64,000 bases of DNA, taken from Yamadazyma tenuis. Its lineage: Eukaryota > Ascomycota > Pichiomycetes > Serinales > Debaryomycetaceae. Under the pieces are notes generated by a model. It did not search any database. It saw only the letters and a program-made list of their open reading frames with translations, and was not told the DNA's origin. Both the position numbers and the translations under genes were made by a program. Shown piece after piece: positions 38,431-48,156 of the stretch. The stretch spans positions 372,001 through 436,000 of the forward strand of contig NC_089467.1 of assembly GCF_029203305.1 (NCBI RefSeq), given 5' to 3'. The first letter of the stretch is position 1. Every line of letters starts with the position of its first letter.

Positions 38431-39831
38431 TCATTTCTTGTCAGCAATGACTTCATTGTCAGCCTTATTTAATACCACCTCGGTGATACCTTTTTCAGCG
38501 GTAACAGTTTTCTCGACTGGAGCTTCATTACTGCTGTATTGTAAGCTGGTGAGTTCGTCTTGATTCTCAGAGCTTTCATCATGTCTCTTCCTGATAGTTG
38601 CAAGTCGGACAACATTTTCTCGGCCCAAAGTCCATACTGGATGGAAAGGAATGGCTACAAGCCCGGCAATTGCCACCATTAAAGCGTCTAACACCATAAT
38701 GTATACCTCATGGGTAATTAAGTATCCACGCCAACCTTCAGACAATTCTACCACTCTGTAAATACAACGAATGTAGATTACTACCACAGTGATGGTTATC
38801 ACTAATGGCATGTAGCCAAAGAGTTTGGAGTTTCTGATGTGCTGGAATCGAGGATTGTAGAACGGGTCTAATTGGTCTTGTTTATAAGCACGGGTCGACT
38901 TGACATTGAATAGGAGTTTGAAGAAATTCTTCACCGACTTCTTCTTGAAAGAGGAATCCACCGTCACATCTCCTGAGTGTCTGAAGAAAACTCTATTCAA
39001 AAACTCAAACCAGAACCCCAAGAAAACGGTCATAGCAACGGTTTGAATAACAATCCCACAGATAATGGTATCAGTGCCGGGTTTTGTATTCTTGTGACGT
39101 TTGCTTGCAATAGACGCAGAGGCACCACCCCCAGCTTGTACCAAAAGCGACAATACATCCGTCAGAATAAAGAAGTAGGAGTACCACAACGGTTTTAAAA
39201 GAGAATATTCACGACCATGAATCACCACCATCTGAGCAAAAAGGAAGTAAATCCCAGCCATGATAAATGCTGGAGCCAACGTCAACGCCACGAACTGTAA
39301 AATAAAGAAATTGTTGTTTGAAGTATCATTAATAGCAAGAATACGTCCTAACCACCCACAGAACTCCAATCCGTAACCACAAATATATGTGACATTATAC
39401 CAGTAGTACTTGGAAATGACACTCATACCAGCGACGTACAAGAACACCAAGGTGAATATAGCAAAATAGATTGAATTGGCAGGAACGCTCAAGTGATACT
39501 TATACAAGTTCATGTCCATGTCCAACTTCTTCAAGTTTAAAGTGTTATTGAAAATGGCTTGAGAGGCTTCAGCCATGACCGCTGAATTGGTGGCGGTGGC
39601 CAACACCTCCTGGGCCGAAATTACTGCCATAGAAGCCTCCGCTCCTCTATATATTTGGGAGTAAGAAACCAAGTCCAAATACCCGGTTGCTGTTGGCAAG
39701 GCTGAAATGACGGAGTTCAAGGTTGCTTCAAGCCCAGAAGTGTGGGCGGGATTCACGGAAGTCCACGCCGTGATGGACGATGCCAAAGTACTGGGCTCCC
39801 ATTGTACGTACGAGAAATCACTAAGGTCCAT
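38431..39831 (-). CDS. RTA1-family membrane protein, tandem copy 1
   Basis: A 466-residue protein of the RTA1-like/lipid-translocating exporter family (Rta1, Rsb1, Pug1), which confers resistance to lipids, azoles or other toxic compounds. Seven membrane segments follow an N-terminal region of about 110 residues. Conserved motif: APAFIMAGIYFLFAQ, then SLLKPLWYSYFF and LLVQAGGGASAS. The N-terminus carries YRGAEASMAVISAQ and a NNTLNL motif shared with copies 2 and 3. The C-terminal tail is charged and cytosolic. An E-box (CACGTGACC at 39922-39930) lies 91 bases before the ATG. Confidence 0.85.
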   Translation of the reverse strand: MDLSDFSYVQWEPSTLASSITAWTSVNPAHTSGLEATLNSVISALPTATGYLDLVSYSQIYRGAEASMAVISAQEVLATATNSAVMAEASQAIFNNTLNLKKLDMDMNLYKYHLSVPANSIYFAIFTLVFLYVAGMSVISKYYWYNVTYICGYGLEFCGWLGRILAINDTSNNNFFILQFVALTLAPAFIMAGIYFLFAQMVVIHGREYSLLKPLWYSYFFILTDVLSLLVQAGGGASASIASKRHKNTKPGTDTIICGIVIQTVAMTVFLGFWFEFLNRVFFRHSGDVTVDSSFKKKSVKNFFKLLFNVKSTRAYKQDQLDPFYNPRFQHIRNSKLFGYMPLVITITVVVIYIRCIYRVVELSEGWRGYLITHEVYIMVLDALMVAIAGLVAIPFHPVWTLGRENVVRLATIRKRHDESSENQDELTSLQYSSNEAPVEKTVTAEKGITEVVLNKADNEVIADKK

Positions 39832-39921
39832 TGAATGATGGTAAAAGTGTGATATGGTTTAGCCTCACACTGGGGCGCGGCTTAGGATTCTTGTACTCGT
39901 ATTCCCCGTATAAAAATTGTG

Positions 39922-39930
39922 CACGTGACC
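39922..39930. promoter_or_regulatory. E-box, Cbf1-type (CACGTGACC)
   Basis: A full CACGTGACC site in the promoter of RTA1-family copy 1. Cbf1 binding is inferred. Confidence 0.4.
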
Positions 39931-40032
39931 TGCCCTATCCGAGAAATTTTGCAGCCTGAGCCACTCGTTCCATAGCTGCATATATTAAATTTACTTGAAA
40001 GAGAAATCATTGTAAACTTCTTCAGGCACATT

Positions 40033-41262
40033 CTACTGTCTGAAATTGACAGTGTTGTGTTTGCCAAATACAAAATATGGATGGAACACCACATAAACAA
40101 TCCCACAGAGAGCCACCATCAATGAGTCCAACACTAAAAGATAGATCTCGTGGGTCTTCAAATATCCGTTCCAGCCTTGGCAGAGCTCTACTACTCTAAA
40201 CACACATCTGATGTACACAAACACCACCGAAAGCGTCATTGCTAACGGAAGATAGTTGATCAAAGACCGGCGACGCAATGGAACAAATTGAGGATTAGGG
40301 TCATAGAATGGCTCTAACACAATGAACTTGAAGTTTCGGGCTCTCAGGGTGTTGAACAAGAATCTGAAGAAGTTGGTGATATTGGCTTTTGAGTATTTTC
40401 CGTAGGGCAACTGCTTTCTGTTTTTGAAGTAGATTCTGAAAAGTGCGTCCACGAACAAGGCAGCGAATCCAGTCATACCAGTAATCTGAATACAAACACC
40501 AGTAATCAATGCTCTCACACCCGGGTCGGTACTCTTCCCTTTGTTGGTCTCCATAGAAGCCATACCCCCTCCAATAGCCTGTACAATCAAAGACAACACA
40601 TCAATACTGACAAATATATAGGAGTACCATAAAGGTCTCAACACGGAATATTTACTTCCGTAGAGCACGACGACCTTAGCAAAGGCGTAGTATATTCCTG
40701 CCATCAAGAAGGCCGGTGCAATAGTTAAGGTGACGAACTCAGCCAAATAAAGCTTGCTGCTGGTGTTGTTCTTGATCGATAAGCATCTGGCAATGTACCC
40801 AATGGTTTCAGCAGCAAAGCCAAGAACAAATGCTACGTTAAAAGTATGGTACCGAGAGCTGATGCACATGAAAGTGAAGTACAAGAAAAGTATACCAAAA
40901 ACAATCACATAGATATAGTTTGCTGGTTTAATAAGGTTGTAGCCATAGACATTCTCAAAAGCTGCTAAATCTTGCAAATTCAACGTGTTGTTGAAAATCA
41001 CCTGTGACTCCTGGACCTGCACCTCTGTGTTTGTGGCGGTGGCCAACACGTTTTGAGCAGAGATAACAGCTAAAGATGCTTCAGCACCCCTGGCGATTTC
41101 TGCAAAAGACCTCATGCTAAACCTGATAGTTTCAGTAGCAAGGGCTTGGCTGGCACTAGAAAGGCTGGAAATCAACCAAGGTGAATGTGTAGGATCCACC
41201 GTGGTCCATGCGGTGGTAGCTGTTGGAGTAGTAGTAAGACTCCAGTTAAATATGGTGCTCAT
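40033..41262 (-). CDS. RTA1-family membrane protein, tandem copy 2
   Basis: A 409-residue paralogue of copies 1 and 3. It has the same layout: a Ser/Thr-rich N-terminus (SLTTTPTATTAWTTVDPTHS) with RGAEASLAVISAQNVLATATN and FNNTLNL, then seven membrane segments with APAFLMAGIYYAF, VLRPLWYSYIF and LIVQAIGGGMAS. The C-terminal tail is much shorter than in copies 1 and 3, ending soon after the last membrane segment. NNT sequons in the N-terminus suggest glycosylation of an extracellular domain. The substrate is unknown. The ATG is at 41262, with a 658-base promoter above it. Confidence 0.85.
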   Translation of the reverse strand: MSTIFNWSLTTTPTATTAWTTVDPTHSPWLISSLSSASQALATETIRFSMRSFAEIARGAEASLAVISAQNVLATATNTEVQVQESQVIFNNTLNLQDLAAFENVYGYNLIKPANYIYVIVFGILFLYFTFMCISSRYHTFNVAFVLGFAAETIGYIARCLSIKNNTSSKLYLAEFVTLTIAPAFLMAGIYYAFAKVVVLYGSKYSVLRPLWYSYIFVSIDVLSLIVQAIGGGMASMETNKGKSTDPGVRALITGVCIQITGMTGFAALFVDALFRIYFKNRKQLPYGKYSKANITNFFRFLFNTLRARNFKFIVLEPFYDPNPQFVPLRRRSLINYLPLAMTLSVVFVYIRCVFRVVELCQGWNGYLKTHEIYLLVLDSLMVALCGIVYVVFHPYFVFGKHNTVNFRQ

Positions 41263-41920
41263 TGATTAATGGATTATATTGGTGAAAATAGGAAGAAATC
41301 GACGAATTGGGAGCCTTTTATATTCATACCAGTGGACACTGTTGCGGTATTGCCATCTGTTATTGTGACCATGATAGGAATATTTTGGGTTTAAGGCTTG
41401 TGCATGCGGGTTTATCTACTAGTGGATTTTAGTGGGAAAAAAACTAGCGAAGGTTTGACAGGAAGCCGAATTTTTAGCGATTTATACAACAACGAGTTGG
41501 TGCATGTAATATGGCTTCCGTGGGACCTTCTTGCTACTTAAACTAAGAAACCTCTGGTATGGAAAATGGAATTTCTAGCTGCAATAGGCGGTGTGGCCAC
41601 AGGAGACTCTGACCACCAGAGGGAAAAGGGCGTTACCCGCTTATGTTCAGTTTACGTAAGCGGGAACCAAATGACAGGAGTCATGGCCCCGAGTTGGAAT
41701 GTACCACCCAAACGGCTGACGCGTTATTTGTGAACCCTTTTGGAAGTGTCCGAGTCCAGGTGGATAGTTAATTGAATATGATCGGCGATGAGATTGACCA
41801 TGCAACAACCAGGAAACAATAGCAGATCCCTGCAATGGGACATTTTCAGCTACATTCAATTGCTTGGTCATATTTATCAATCTACAATGATACTCAAATC
41901 TATAAACACCTCTCTCCCCT
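41263..41920. other. Promoter region of RTA1-family copy 2
   Basis: 658 bases between copies 2 and 3 with no supportable gene. I saw no clear drug-response element (CGG repeats) or sterol element (TCGTATA). Confidence 0.5.
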
Positions 41921-43249
41921 TCACAAAGTCTCCAATTCGTTGTCGTTATCGTGAATCCTACTTTCACCTTTCTCTATCAGCTCCTTCACAAGTCCATTCT
42001 CGTCGTCAAACTGTGAATCACGATGCACATCGACCTCATTTCTAATATGGGCAACCTTCAAGCGGTTGGTCTTTCCAAACACAAAATATGGATGGAAGCC
42101 TGTAAACACCAAGCCACAAATAGCCACCATTGCCGCATCCAACACCATCAAGTACACCTCATGGGAAATCAAGTATCCACTCCATCCCTGGGCCAACTCC
42201 ACCACTCTGTAAATACACCGCACGTATATAGCAAGGGTTCCAATGGTGATGGCCAAGGGATAGAAATTGACGAGTGGCCGGGCACGAAGGTCAGCAAATT
42301 TCGGATTGTATGAACCATCCATATGAGTAATTTTGAGTTGGTTGGCAACTCGGGTATTGAACAACAAGCGGAAGAAACTCAAAGGAGTTCGGGTTGGCAG
42401 GCCCTCAGGCTTGAAGAATATCCGTAAGAGAAAGTCGAACCACAAAATCAAAAACACTGACATTGAAAACACTTGGAACACAATTCCTGCAATCATGATG
42501 TTTGTTCCTAAGGAAGTGTCTTTGTTTTCGGACGACTCGGCCGATGCAATACCTCCTCCAATGGCCTGGATCACCAAGGAGGTGACATCAAAGCTGATGA
42601 ATATGTAGGTGTACCAAAGTGGCTTGAGCAACGAATACTTCCGGCCATAGGTCGCCACCAATTGACCGAACGTAAAGTATATTCCAGCCATGATAAATGC
42701 AGGGGATATTGTCAAACTCACAAACTCAAGGAGGAAATAGTTGATTTCGGTGGCATCAACAAATGCAAGAATTCTTCCTATAAATCCAATAAATTCGAGG
42801 GTGTACCCGCAAAAAAATGACACATTAAACCACTGGTACCGAGAAACAGAAAACATTGACGTATAGTACAACCACAACAACCCAAATAATGTCAAGTATA
42901 TGATATTGGCAGCCCGATTGAGACGAAAGTCAAAAAAACTATACTCCCAAAAGAGACCTTCAAGGTCGACGGAGCTGGCAAAAATCGCTTTTGTAGCTGC
43001 TGCTTTAACTGAAGATTCCGTGGCAGTAGCAATGGCATTTTCAGCTGATATAATTGCCAAAGACGCTTCTGCTCCCCGAATCACTCTTGAGAGCGATACG
43101 AGATCTCCAACATCGGTGGCGGTTTCTATCAGTTTCGCAGCTTCCAGAAGAGTGGCAAGAAGGCCGCTAGTGTAGGATGCGTCCACACTCCGAGTGGAGA
43201 TAGTGGAAGGCCATGGGGTCGTAGTCCAAGATGTGAGCTGTATAGACAT
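41921..43249 (-). CDS. RTA1-family membrane protein, tandem copy 3
   Basis: A 442-residue paralogue. The N-terminus has a Trp/Thr/Ser-rich lead (TSWTTTPWPSTISTRSV), IRGAEASLAIISAENAIATATES, then seven membrane segments with SPAFIMAGIYFTFGQ, SLLKPLWYTYIF and LVIQAIGGGIAS. The C-terminal tail is charged and about 60 residues long. The first ATG is at 43249. A long near-perfect inverted repeat lies 225-275 bases upstream. It is closest to copy 1 in length and tail. Function inferred from family: membrane lipid or drug response. Confidence 0.85.
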   Translation of the reverse strand: MSIQLTSWTTTPWPSTISTRSVDASYTSGLLATLLEAAKLIETATDVGDLVSLSRVIRGAEASLAIISAENAIATATESSVKAAATKAIFASSVDLEGLFWEYSFFDFRLNRAANIIYLTLFGLLWLYYTSMFSVSRYQWFNVSFFCGYTLEFIGFIGRILAFVDATEINYFLLEFVSLTISPAFIMAGIYFTFGQLVATYGRKYSLLKPLWYTYIFISFDVTSLVIQAIGGGIASAESSENKDTSLGTNIMIAGIVFQVFSMSVFLILWFDFLLRIFFKPEGLPTRTPLSFFRLLFNTRVANQLKITHMDGSYNPKFADLRARPLVNFYPLAITIGTLAIYVRCIYRVVELAQGWSGYLISHEVYLMVLDAAMVAICGLVFTGFHPYFVFGKTNRLKVAHIRNEVDVHRDSQFDDENGLVKELIEKGESRIHDNDNELETL

Positions 43250-43715
43250 CTTATGCAGCACTATGAAAGGTTGTTCGTATTCGCACTGTTTGCACCTGCG
43301 AAAAAGCAGCGAAACCAGCTCGTCTTATAGGCATCCCCATGGCCGCAGCCGCTTTCGAGACAAAATGGGAGAAAATCTTAAGAAAAGTTCCATCTGATTA
43401 TATTTGAGGCTCAAACGGATAGACTTTGTGTTATTCCCGACCTACGATACTCCAGGAAATTGGTGATGGTGTATATGGGCCATACCTTTGTGGTATGGCC
43501 CATACCACAAAGGTATATCCCATAGACTTTGAGTAGGGTTTTTCTAGGCCACGAGGTACAACACGTAAGTTTTCCAGGATCTCGGCGGAGATTAGCTGAA
43601 TATGAGGCGATTATGTAAGCGAAGTTAAGCAATTCCAGGCTCGCAACGTTGCTCTCATACAGCTTCGGAGGTGGTATGTTTACGATATAATTTATTATGC
43701 AATATGGACGTGTAA
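43250..43715. other. Intergenic region with long inverted repeat
   Basis: Promoter of RTA1-family copy 3 and 3' side of MAK16. The outstanding element is the inverted repeat at 43474-43524. No gene was seen. Confidence 0.6.
43474..43524. repeat. Long near-perfect inverted repeat
   Basis: Perfect 17-bp arms (43482-43498 and 43500-43516, starting ATACCTTTGTGG) separated by one base. After a two-base mismatch the pairing continues for six more bases (TATGGG and CCCATA). The whole element spans 51 bases and could form a stable hairpin in DNA or RNA. Confidence 0.85.
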
Positions 43716-44636
43716 CTAGTATACAATGTTGGTTTGGAAATCAGCCGCTTCTGGCTCCTGCTCGTACTCGACTTCGATTCTAGGCCTTTTTCTGGTTTTA
43801 GAATCACCGGTGGTAGGTCTCTTTTTGGCTTCTGGCTTGGATTCTTCTTCTTCTTCTTCACTATCACTCTCACTGTCTTCACTTGAATCATCCAACCACC
43901 TTTCCAAGTCCTCCATGTCGACCAACTCATCATCTCCATCATCTTCAACGTATTCGATTTCTCCCACGTCACTTTCATCTTCTAGTTCATCCTCATCTCC
44001 ACTGATCAAGTCGATTTCATCATCATCTTCATCGATGTCTTCTTGCTGATTGTCCATCTTGCTCAAAATCCGCTTCCAGATCTTGTCGTCGACATTCAAA
44101 GGCTTGTCGCCGTATGCTCCACTCTTCAATCTTTCCAACAATTCTTGTTCGATGGCCTTTTCAATTTTGGCAGCACTCAAGGCCTTTCTTTCTCTCTTTT
44201 CTTCTCTTCTCCGGACCTTATGCTTGACACCCACGTAATGTCTTTCATCTTCTCTCATGGCCATCCGCCTTTCGGTGATGGCTACTTGGGTCAATCGGGT
44301 TAATCTTTGTTTACACTTGTGTATCAAAAATTTCTGCCAGTACTGTAATCTTCCATCGATTTGCTCCAATGCTTTGCTGTAGTTCTTGGACAACTTGATA
44401 CGTTCCCACATCTTTGAAGGCAAATGGGCTCTTTCGGCTGTCTTCATATATAGATATAATCTTCCTTCGATATTCTTAACGGTAGCGTACCTGGCATTAG
44501 CCAACGGACATGATTGTCGGGAACATAAACCGGTTACGTTGTACTCATTACGACAGAAATTCTGGTTCTTGTCGGTTTTGATCTTGAATGCACAGAATTG
44601 GTGGTTTATCACCTGCCAAATAACTTCGTCAGACAT
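43716..44636 (-). CDS. MAK16: 60S ribosome biogenesis factor Mak16
   Basis: Nucleolar factor for early pre-60S assembly. The 306-residue protein matches the family closely: [15 protein letters not shown], a Cys cluster ([21 protein letters not shown]), [20 protein letters not shown] and [15 protein letters not shown]. Acidic Asp/Glu tracts and a basic C-terminal tail ([13 protein letters not shown]) follow. The ATG at 44636 gives the conserved MSDE N-terminus. Confidence 0.96.
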   Translation of the reverse strand: MSDEVIWQVINHQFCAFKIKTDKNQNFCRNEYNVTGLCSRQSCPLANARYATVKNIEGRLYLYMKTAERAHLPSKMWERIKLSKNYSKALEQIDGRLQYWQKFLIHKCKQRLTRLTQVAITERRMAMREDERHYVGVKHKVRRREEKRERKALSAAKIEKAIEQELLERLKSGAYGDKPLNVDDKIWKRILSKMDNQQEDIDEDDDEIDLISGDEDELEDESDVGEIEYVEDDGDDELVDMEDLERWLDDSSEDSESDSEEEEEESKPEAKKRPTTGDSKTRKRPRIEVEYEQEPEAADFQTNIVY

Positions 44637-45072
44637 GTGTGTAAAGATGTGGTCTTTCAAATTAAATTTTTTTTTATTGAGATGAGAAGAGCCATGAAGC
44701 GACTGAGCCGCATGCAGGCTCGATTTCTGCTAATTACTTTTAGTGTGGATGCGATTGGGCTATTTTGCCTTTTTGAAGCTCTCTTTCAAGTTGGGGGCTA
44801 TAGAAGTGGTAGGTTCGTGTTGGGATGCATAGAGCTTAGTACCTGATTTTTTCAAACATTTTATTCGATTTTCTAGAGATAAATATGTTCTGTTGATTTT
44901 TGCAACTTTCACGAATTTGACATAGCCATGGAAAGAAGATAGGATGGATTCTTCGATAATAGTCCTAATGAATCTCACCAACCAAAGTTACTACTATATA
45001 AGTTTTATTTTGGGACACTCAGGATTTGTTATCTATTCCCACTAATTCGTGTCTTACGTTTATTCTAGTCTA
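44637..45072. other. Intergenic region MAK16-SCP1
   Basis: Promoter of MAK16 and 3' side of the SCP1-like gene. A reverse-strand frame of about 72 codons (44760-44981) has no ATG and no recognisable family. No RNA gene was recognised. Confidence 0.5.
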
Positions 45073-45585
45073 TTAATTTGCCCGGAATCGTACCGGTTTA
45101 TTAGGCACTGGAGGCTTGATCTTAGCAACCCTAGGCCCTATTATGGGAATGCTACTATTTATCTGGTTGGCGAATCTGGAGAACGAAATCAACAAAACAA
45201 TCACCTGGTAGGGGTCTTTTCTGTCGAATAAGTCGACTGTTTGAAAGATCTCGTCGTGGGGAACTCCAATCATTTCACAAGTCTTTAGGAAAAACGAAAT
45301 GTTTTCCATTTGCACAAACGGCATCTTGCTGTTCTTAACTTTCTTGCACGGATTCCCTGGAATCTGTAGCAAATTGCCCAACTGACACAATAATATCCCG
45401 TCTTTGAGTATACTAATCAAGTCAAGGTTCAACGACTTATACTGGTCAATATCCGATTGGGGAATAGCCAACAAACTGAACAACCACAGTTTCACCTCGG
45501 CTTCACTTCTGTGATACTTGCTCATCCGGGAATCGGTCAAGTCCAGATCAAATGTACTGTACACGGTCTTGTTAGAATTGAACAT
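45073..45585 (-). CDS. SCP1: Calponin-homology protein, Scp1/transgelin type
   Basis: A 170-residue actin-binding protein with one calponin-homology domain: LKDGILLCQLGNLL, SKMPFVQMENISFFLK, GVPHDEIFQTVDLFDRKDP and the C-terminal helix VLLISFSRFAN. This is the Scp1/transgelin pattern. S. cerevisiae Scp1 has about 200 residues and ends with a calponin-like actin-bundling repeat; here the protein stops after a Pro/Lys-rich linker (IKPPVPNKP) and that repeat is missing. No downstream exon restoring it was seen. The ATG is at 45585, only 78 bases below the IMH3 3' end. Confidence 0.85.
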   Translation of the reverse strand: MFNSNKTVYSTFDLDLTDSRMSKYHRSEAEVKLWLFSLLAIPQSDIDQYKSLNLDLISILKDGILLCQLGNLLQIPGNPCKKVKNSKMPFVQMENISFFLKTCEMIGVPHDEIFQTVDLFDRKDPYQVIVLLISFSRFANQINSSIPIIGPRVAKIKPPVPNKPVRFRAN

Positions 45586-45663
45586 GATCCTTCTCCAAAG
45601 CTACCAAAAATTTACAAATGCGCATCAGTTTTTATTTTAGAACAAGTTGGGACAATAACTAAA

Positions 45664-47423
45664 TTAGTTATGCAAAGTCTTTTCGTAAGAGTGCAATCCA
45701 TGGACACCACCTTCCAATTGAGCAGAAGCAGTTCTGAATTCGAATCTAACTTCCCCTTCGTAAACTTTTTCTCTTAACTCACCAATGGATTGAATACCAA
45801 TGTCTTGTAAAGAGTGTTGTAATCCATTGTACAAGTAAGGAATGAACTTGGAAATAGATCCCTTATCAACCACAGAACCAGAGACACCTTGAGCAACCAA
45901 AACCTTGTCGGCTTCGGAGAAGTAACGAGAAGTCGAAGCATTGGCATTGGAAGAAGTTTGTTGCATAGCAGCAATAGATCCCATACCTCTGTAAGACTTC
46001 AATCTCTTTCCATCCCTGTAGAAGTATTCCCCAGGAGTTTCGGAGGTACCAGCTAACAAACCTCCCATCATAACACATGAAGCACCCAAAGCCAAAGCCT
46101 TGGAAATGTGACCAATGTTTCCAATACCACCATCAGCAATAGTTGGAATACCAAATTTGTTGGCGAATTCACTGACAGCATAAACAGCAGTACCTTGAGG
46201 TCTACCACAAGCCATAACTTCTTGGGTGATACAAATAGAACCAGAACCCATACCAATCTTCAAGGCATCGGCACCAGCTTCAATCAACAAAGCGGCTTGT
46301 TCTCTGGTAACAACATTACCAGCAACAACTTGTAATTCAGGGTAAGTTTCCTTGATGTACTTCAACATCTCAATTTGGAAAAGAGAAGAACCGTTGGAAG
46401 AGTCAATAACGACAACATCGACACCAGCATCAACCAACTTGGCCAATCTTTCTCTGTCGGCTTGAAGAGTACCAATAGAAGCACCACACAACAATTGCTT
46501 GGAGTGGTAAGATTTAGAAGCCAATGGGTAAGACTGGTTTTTTTGCAAATCGGTCAAAGAGATCAAAGATACAAAGTTACCTTCTTCATCAACAATTGGC
46601 AACTTACCCTTCTTAGACTTTCTCAACAAAGCATTACCTTCGTCCAACTTAATACCCTTCTTTCCTGTGATCAAGTCAGCAGCCTTGGTCATAACTTCCT
46701 TGACAGTAGACTTGTCATCATCGTGGAATTGTACATCTCTGGAGGTAATAATACCAACCAATTTTCCACCAACTTGACCATTTTCTAGAGATTCTGTTAG
46801 TAAATTGTTTTGCTGAAAACCTTGTTTGAGTTTTTTATGGATCAGAGAATTAGTTTGTCCCCAACATCGTTTGATGTATAATCGGTAGAACGAAAGTTAA
46901 TAAATTTAGGATAATCATCAGGAAATCTTTCAAGCTCAAACTCAAACGGCAACAAAGGGTTTTACATACCAGTAACTGGGAAAGTGGTGAATCCCAAAAC
47001 TTCCTTCAACTTCTTGACTTCTCCAACCGTAACTTCTGGAGCAATAACCACTGGATCGTTGATGAAACCGTTTTCGTACTTCTTGACCTTCTTGACCATT
47101 TCAGCTTGATCATCAGCAGTACAGTTGTGATGAAGAATACCAATACCACCCAACAATGACATATGAATAGCCATTTGTTCTTCAGTGACGGTATCCATAG
47201 GAGCAGACAAAAGTGGGGATTTCAAGGAGATCTTCTTGGTCAATTTGGTTTCCAAGTTAACGTTGGAAGCTGGGAAGTCAATCAACCTTGGCAAAATCAA
47301 AAAATCATTGTAAGTCAAACCACCAAAATTGGCAGAGTCAATCAAAGATTTGATGTCCAAGCCATCTTTTGATTTGTAATCCTTCAAATATTCAGTAGCT
47401 TTGCTTGCGTCCAACACGGTCAT
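45664..47423 (-). CDS. IMH3: IMP dehydrogenase, two exons
   Basis: Rate-limiting enzyme of guanine nucleotide synthesis and target of mycophenolic acid. Exon 1 is 46970-47423, the intron is 46785-46969 (185 bases; donor GTATGT, branch TACTAAC at 46796-46802, acceptor TAG) and exon 2 is 45664-46784. The spliced protein has 524 residues, as expected. Motifs: [18 protein letters not shown], the CBS region, [22 protein letters not shown] (the catalytic Cys loop), [15 protein letters not shown] and SRYF. CTG-clade yeasts use the name IMH3 for the orthologue of IMD2-4. Introns are also known in related IMH3 genes. Confidence 0.95.
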
Positions 47424-48156
47424 TTTTTTGTTTAGGATAGTTAAAGAGGTTACGATTTCTACTTTATGATATAAAATCAGGGCAACCTTTGCCAGAAAAG
47501 AAAAAAGAGAACCTCAATTTCTGGGATGTGCCTCTGTATTTATACATCATCGCGGACTGATTGAGATGATGCGGGTTTTGTGTCACTTGAAAATTTTTCA
47601 TCCTATGGTATCTACACCATGCTTATCGGCGCATACTTGCTACAGTTACCATCGGCCTCCAAAGGGTCTCCGTGGCTAAGTCTACAAGATCGGGTGGATT
47701 TTCACCCCCGTTGGCACATATAGAGTGAGTAAAATGACGTTTTAGGATAAATGCCAGCCTGTTCCGTCGGAGACTCCGAGTTTAGGGCCATATCGTCAAA
47801 ACAGGCCCGAAGCTTCAGCTGTCCCACAAACAATCTGGGGGTGAACTAAGGATTGGAACATATAGATACATCCGTATAGAGTTGAAATTTTTGTATTCAG
47901 GATCGGTATGGATGTTAGTATGATATGCATCGAAATATCAGTGTAGCGGTTCTTGAGTAATTCTTCATTAGACATCAAGACCATCGGGAACATGTCCCAA
48001 CGGCTAGCAAGGATCATCATATATCAGATACATACTGGTGACACAATAATAGGATAATGCAAAAAAAAGAGTGGTGAGTGGTGAAAAATTTGTGAAGTAG
48101 TTCCATTTTTCTAAACAGTTTGTGAGAAATGCTCATATATAATATCCTCATTAGAA
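47424..48156. other. IMH3 promoter and RTS1 3' region
   Basis: 733 bases with no supportable gene. A reverse-strand 74-codon frame at 47796-48020 has no family features. No repeat was recognised. Confidence 0.5.

Noticed and set aside
44760..44981. 72-codon reverse frame ending in a Lys-rich tail
   Set aside because: It contains no ATG, has a stop immediately upstream, and no convincing donor-branch-acceptor set links it to a start.
47670..47725. tRNA-like string with a TGGCTAAGT box-A resemblance
   Set aside because: No box B and no acceptor-stem pairing.
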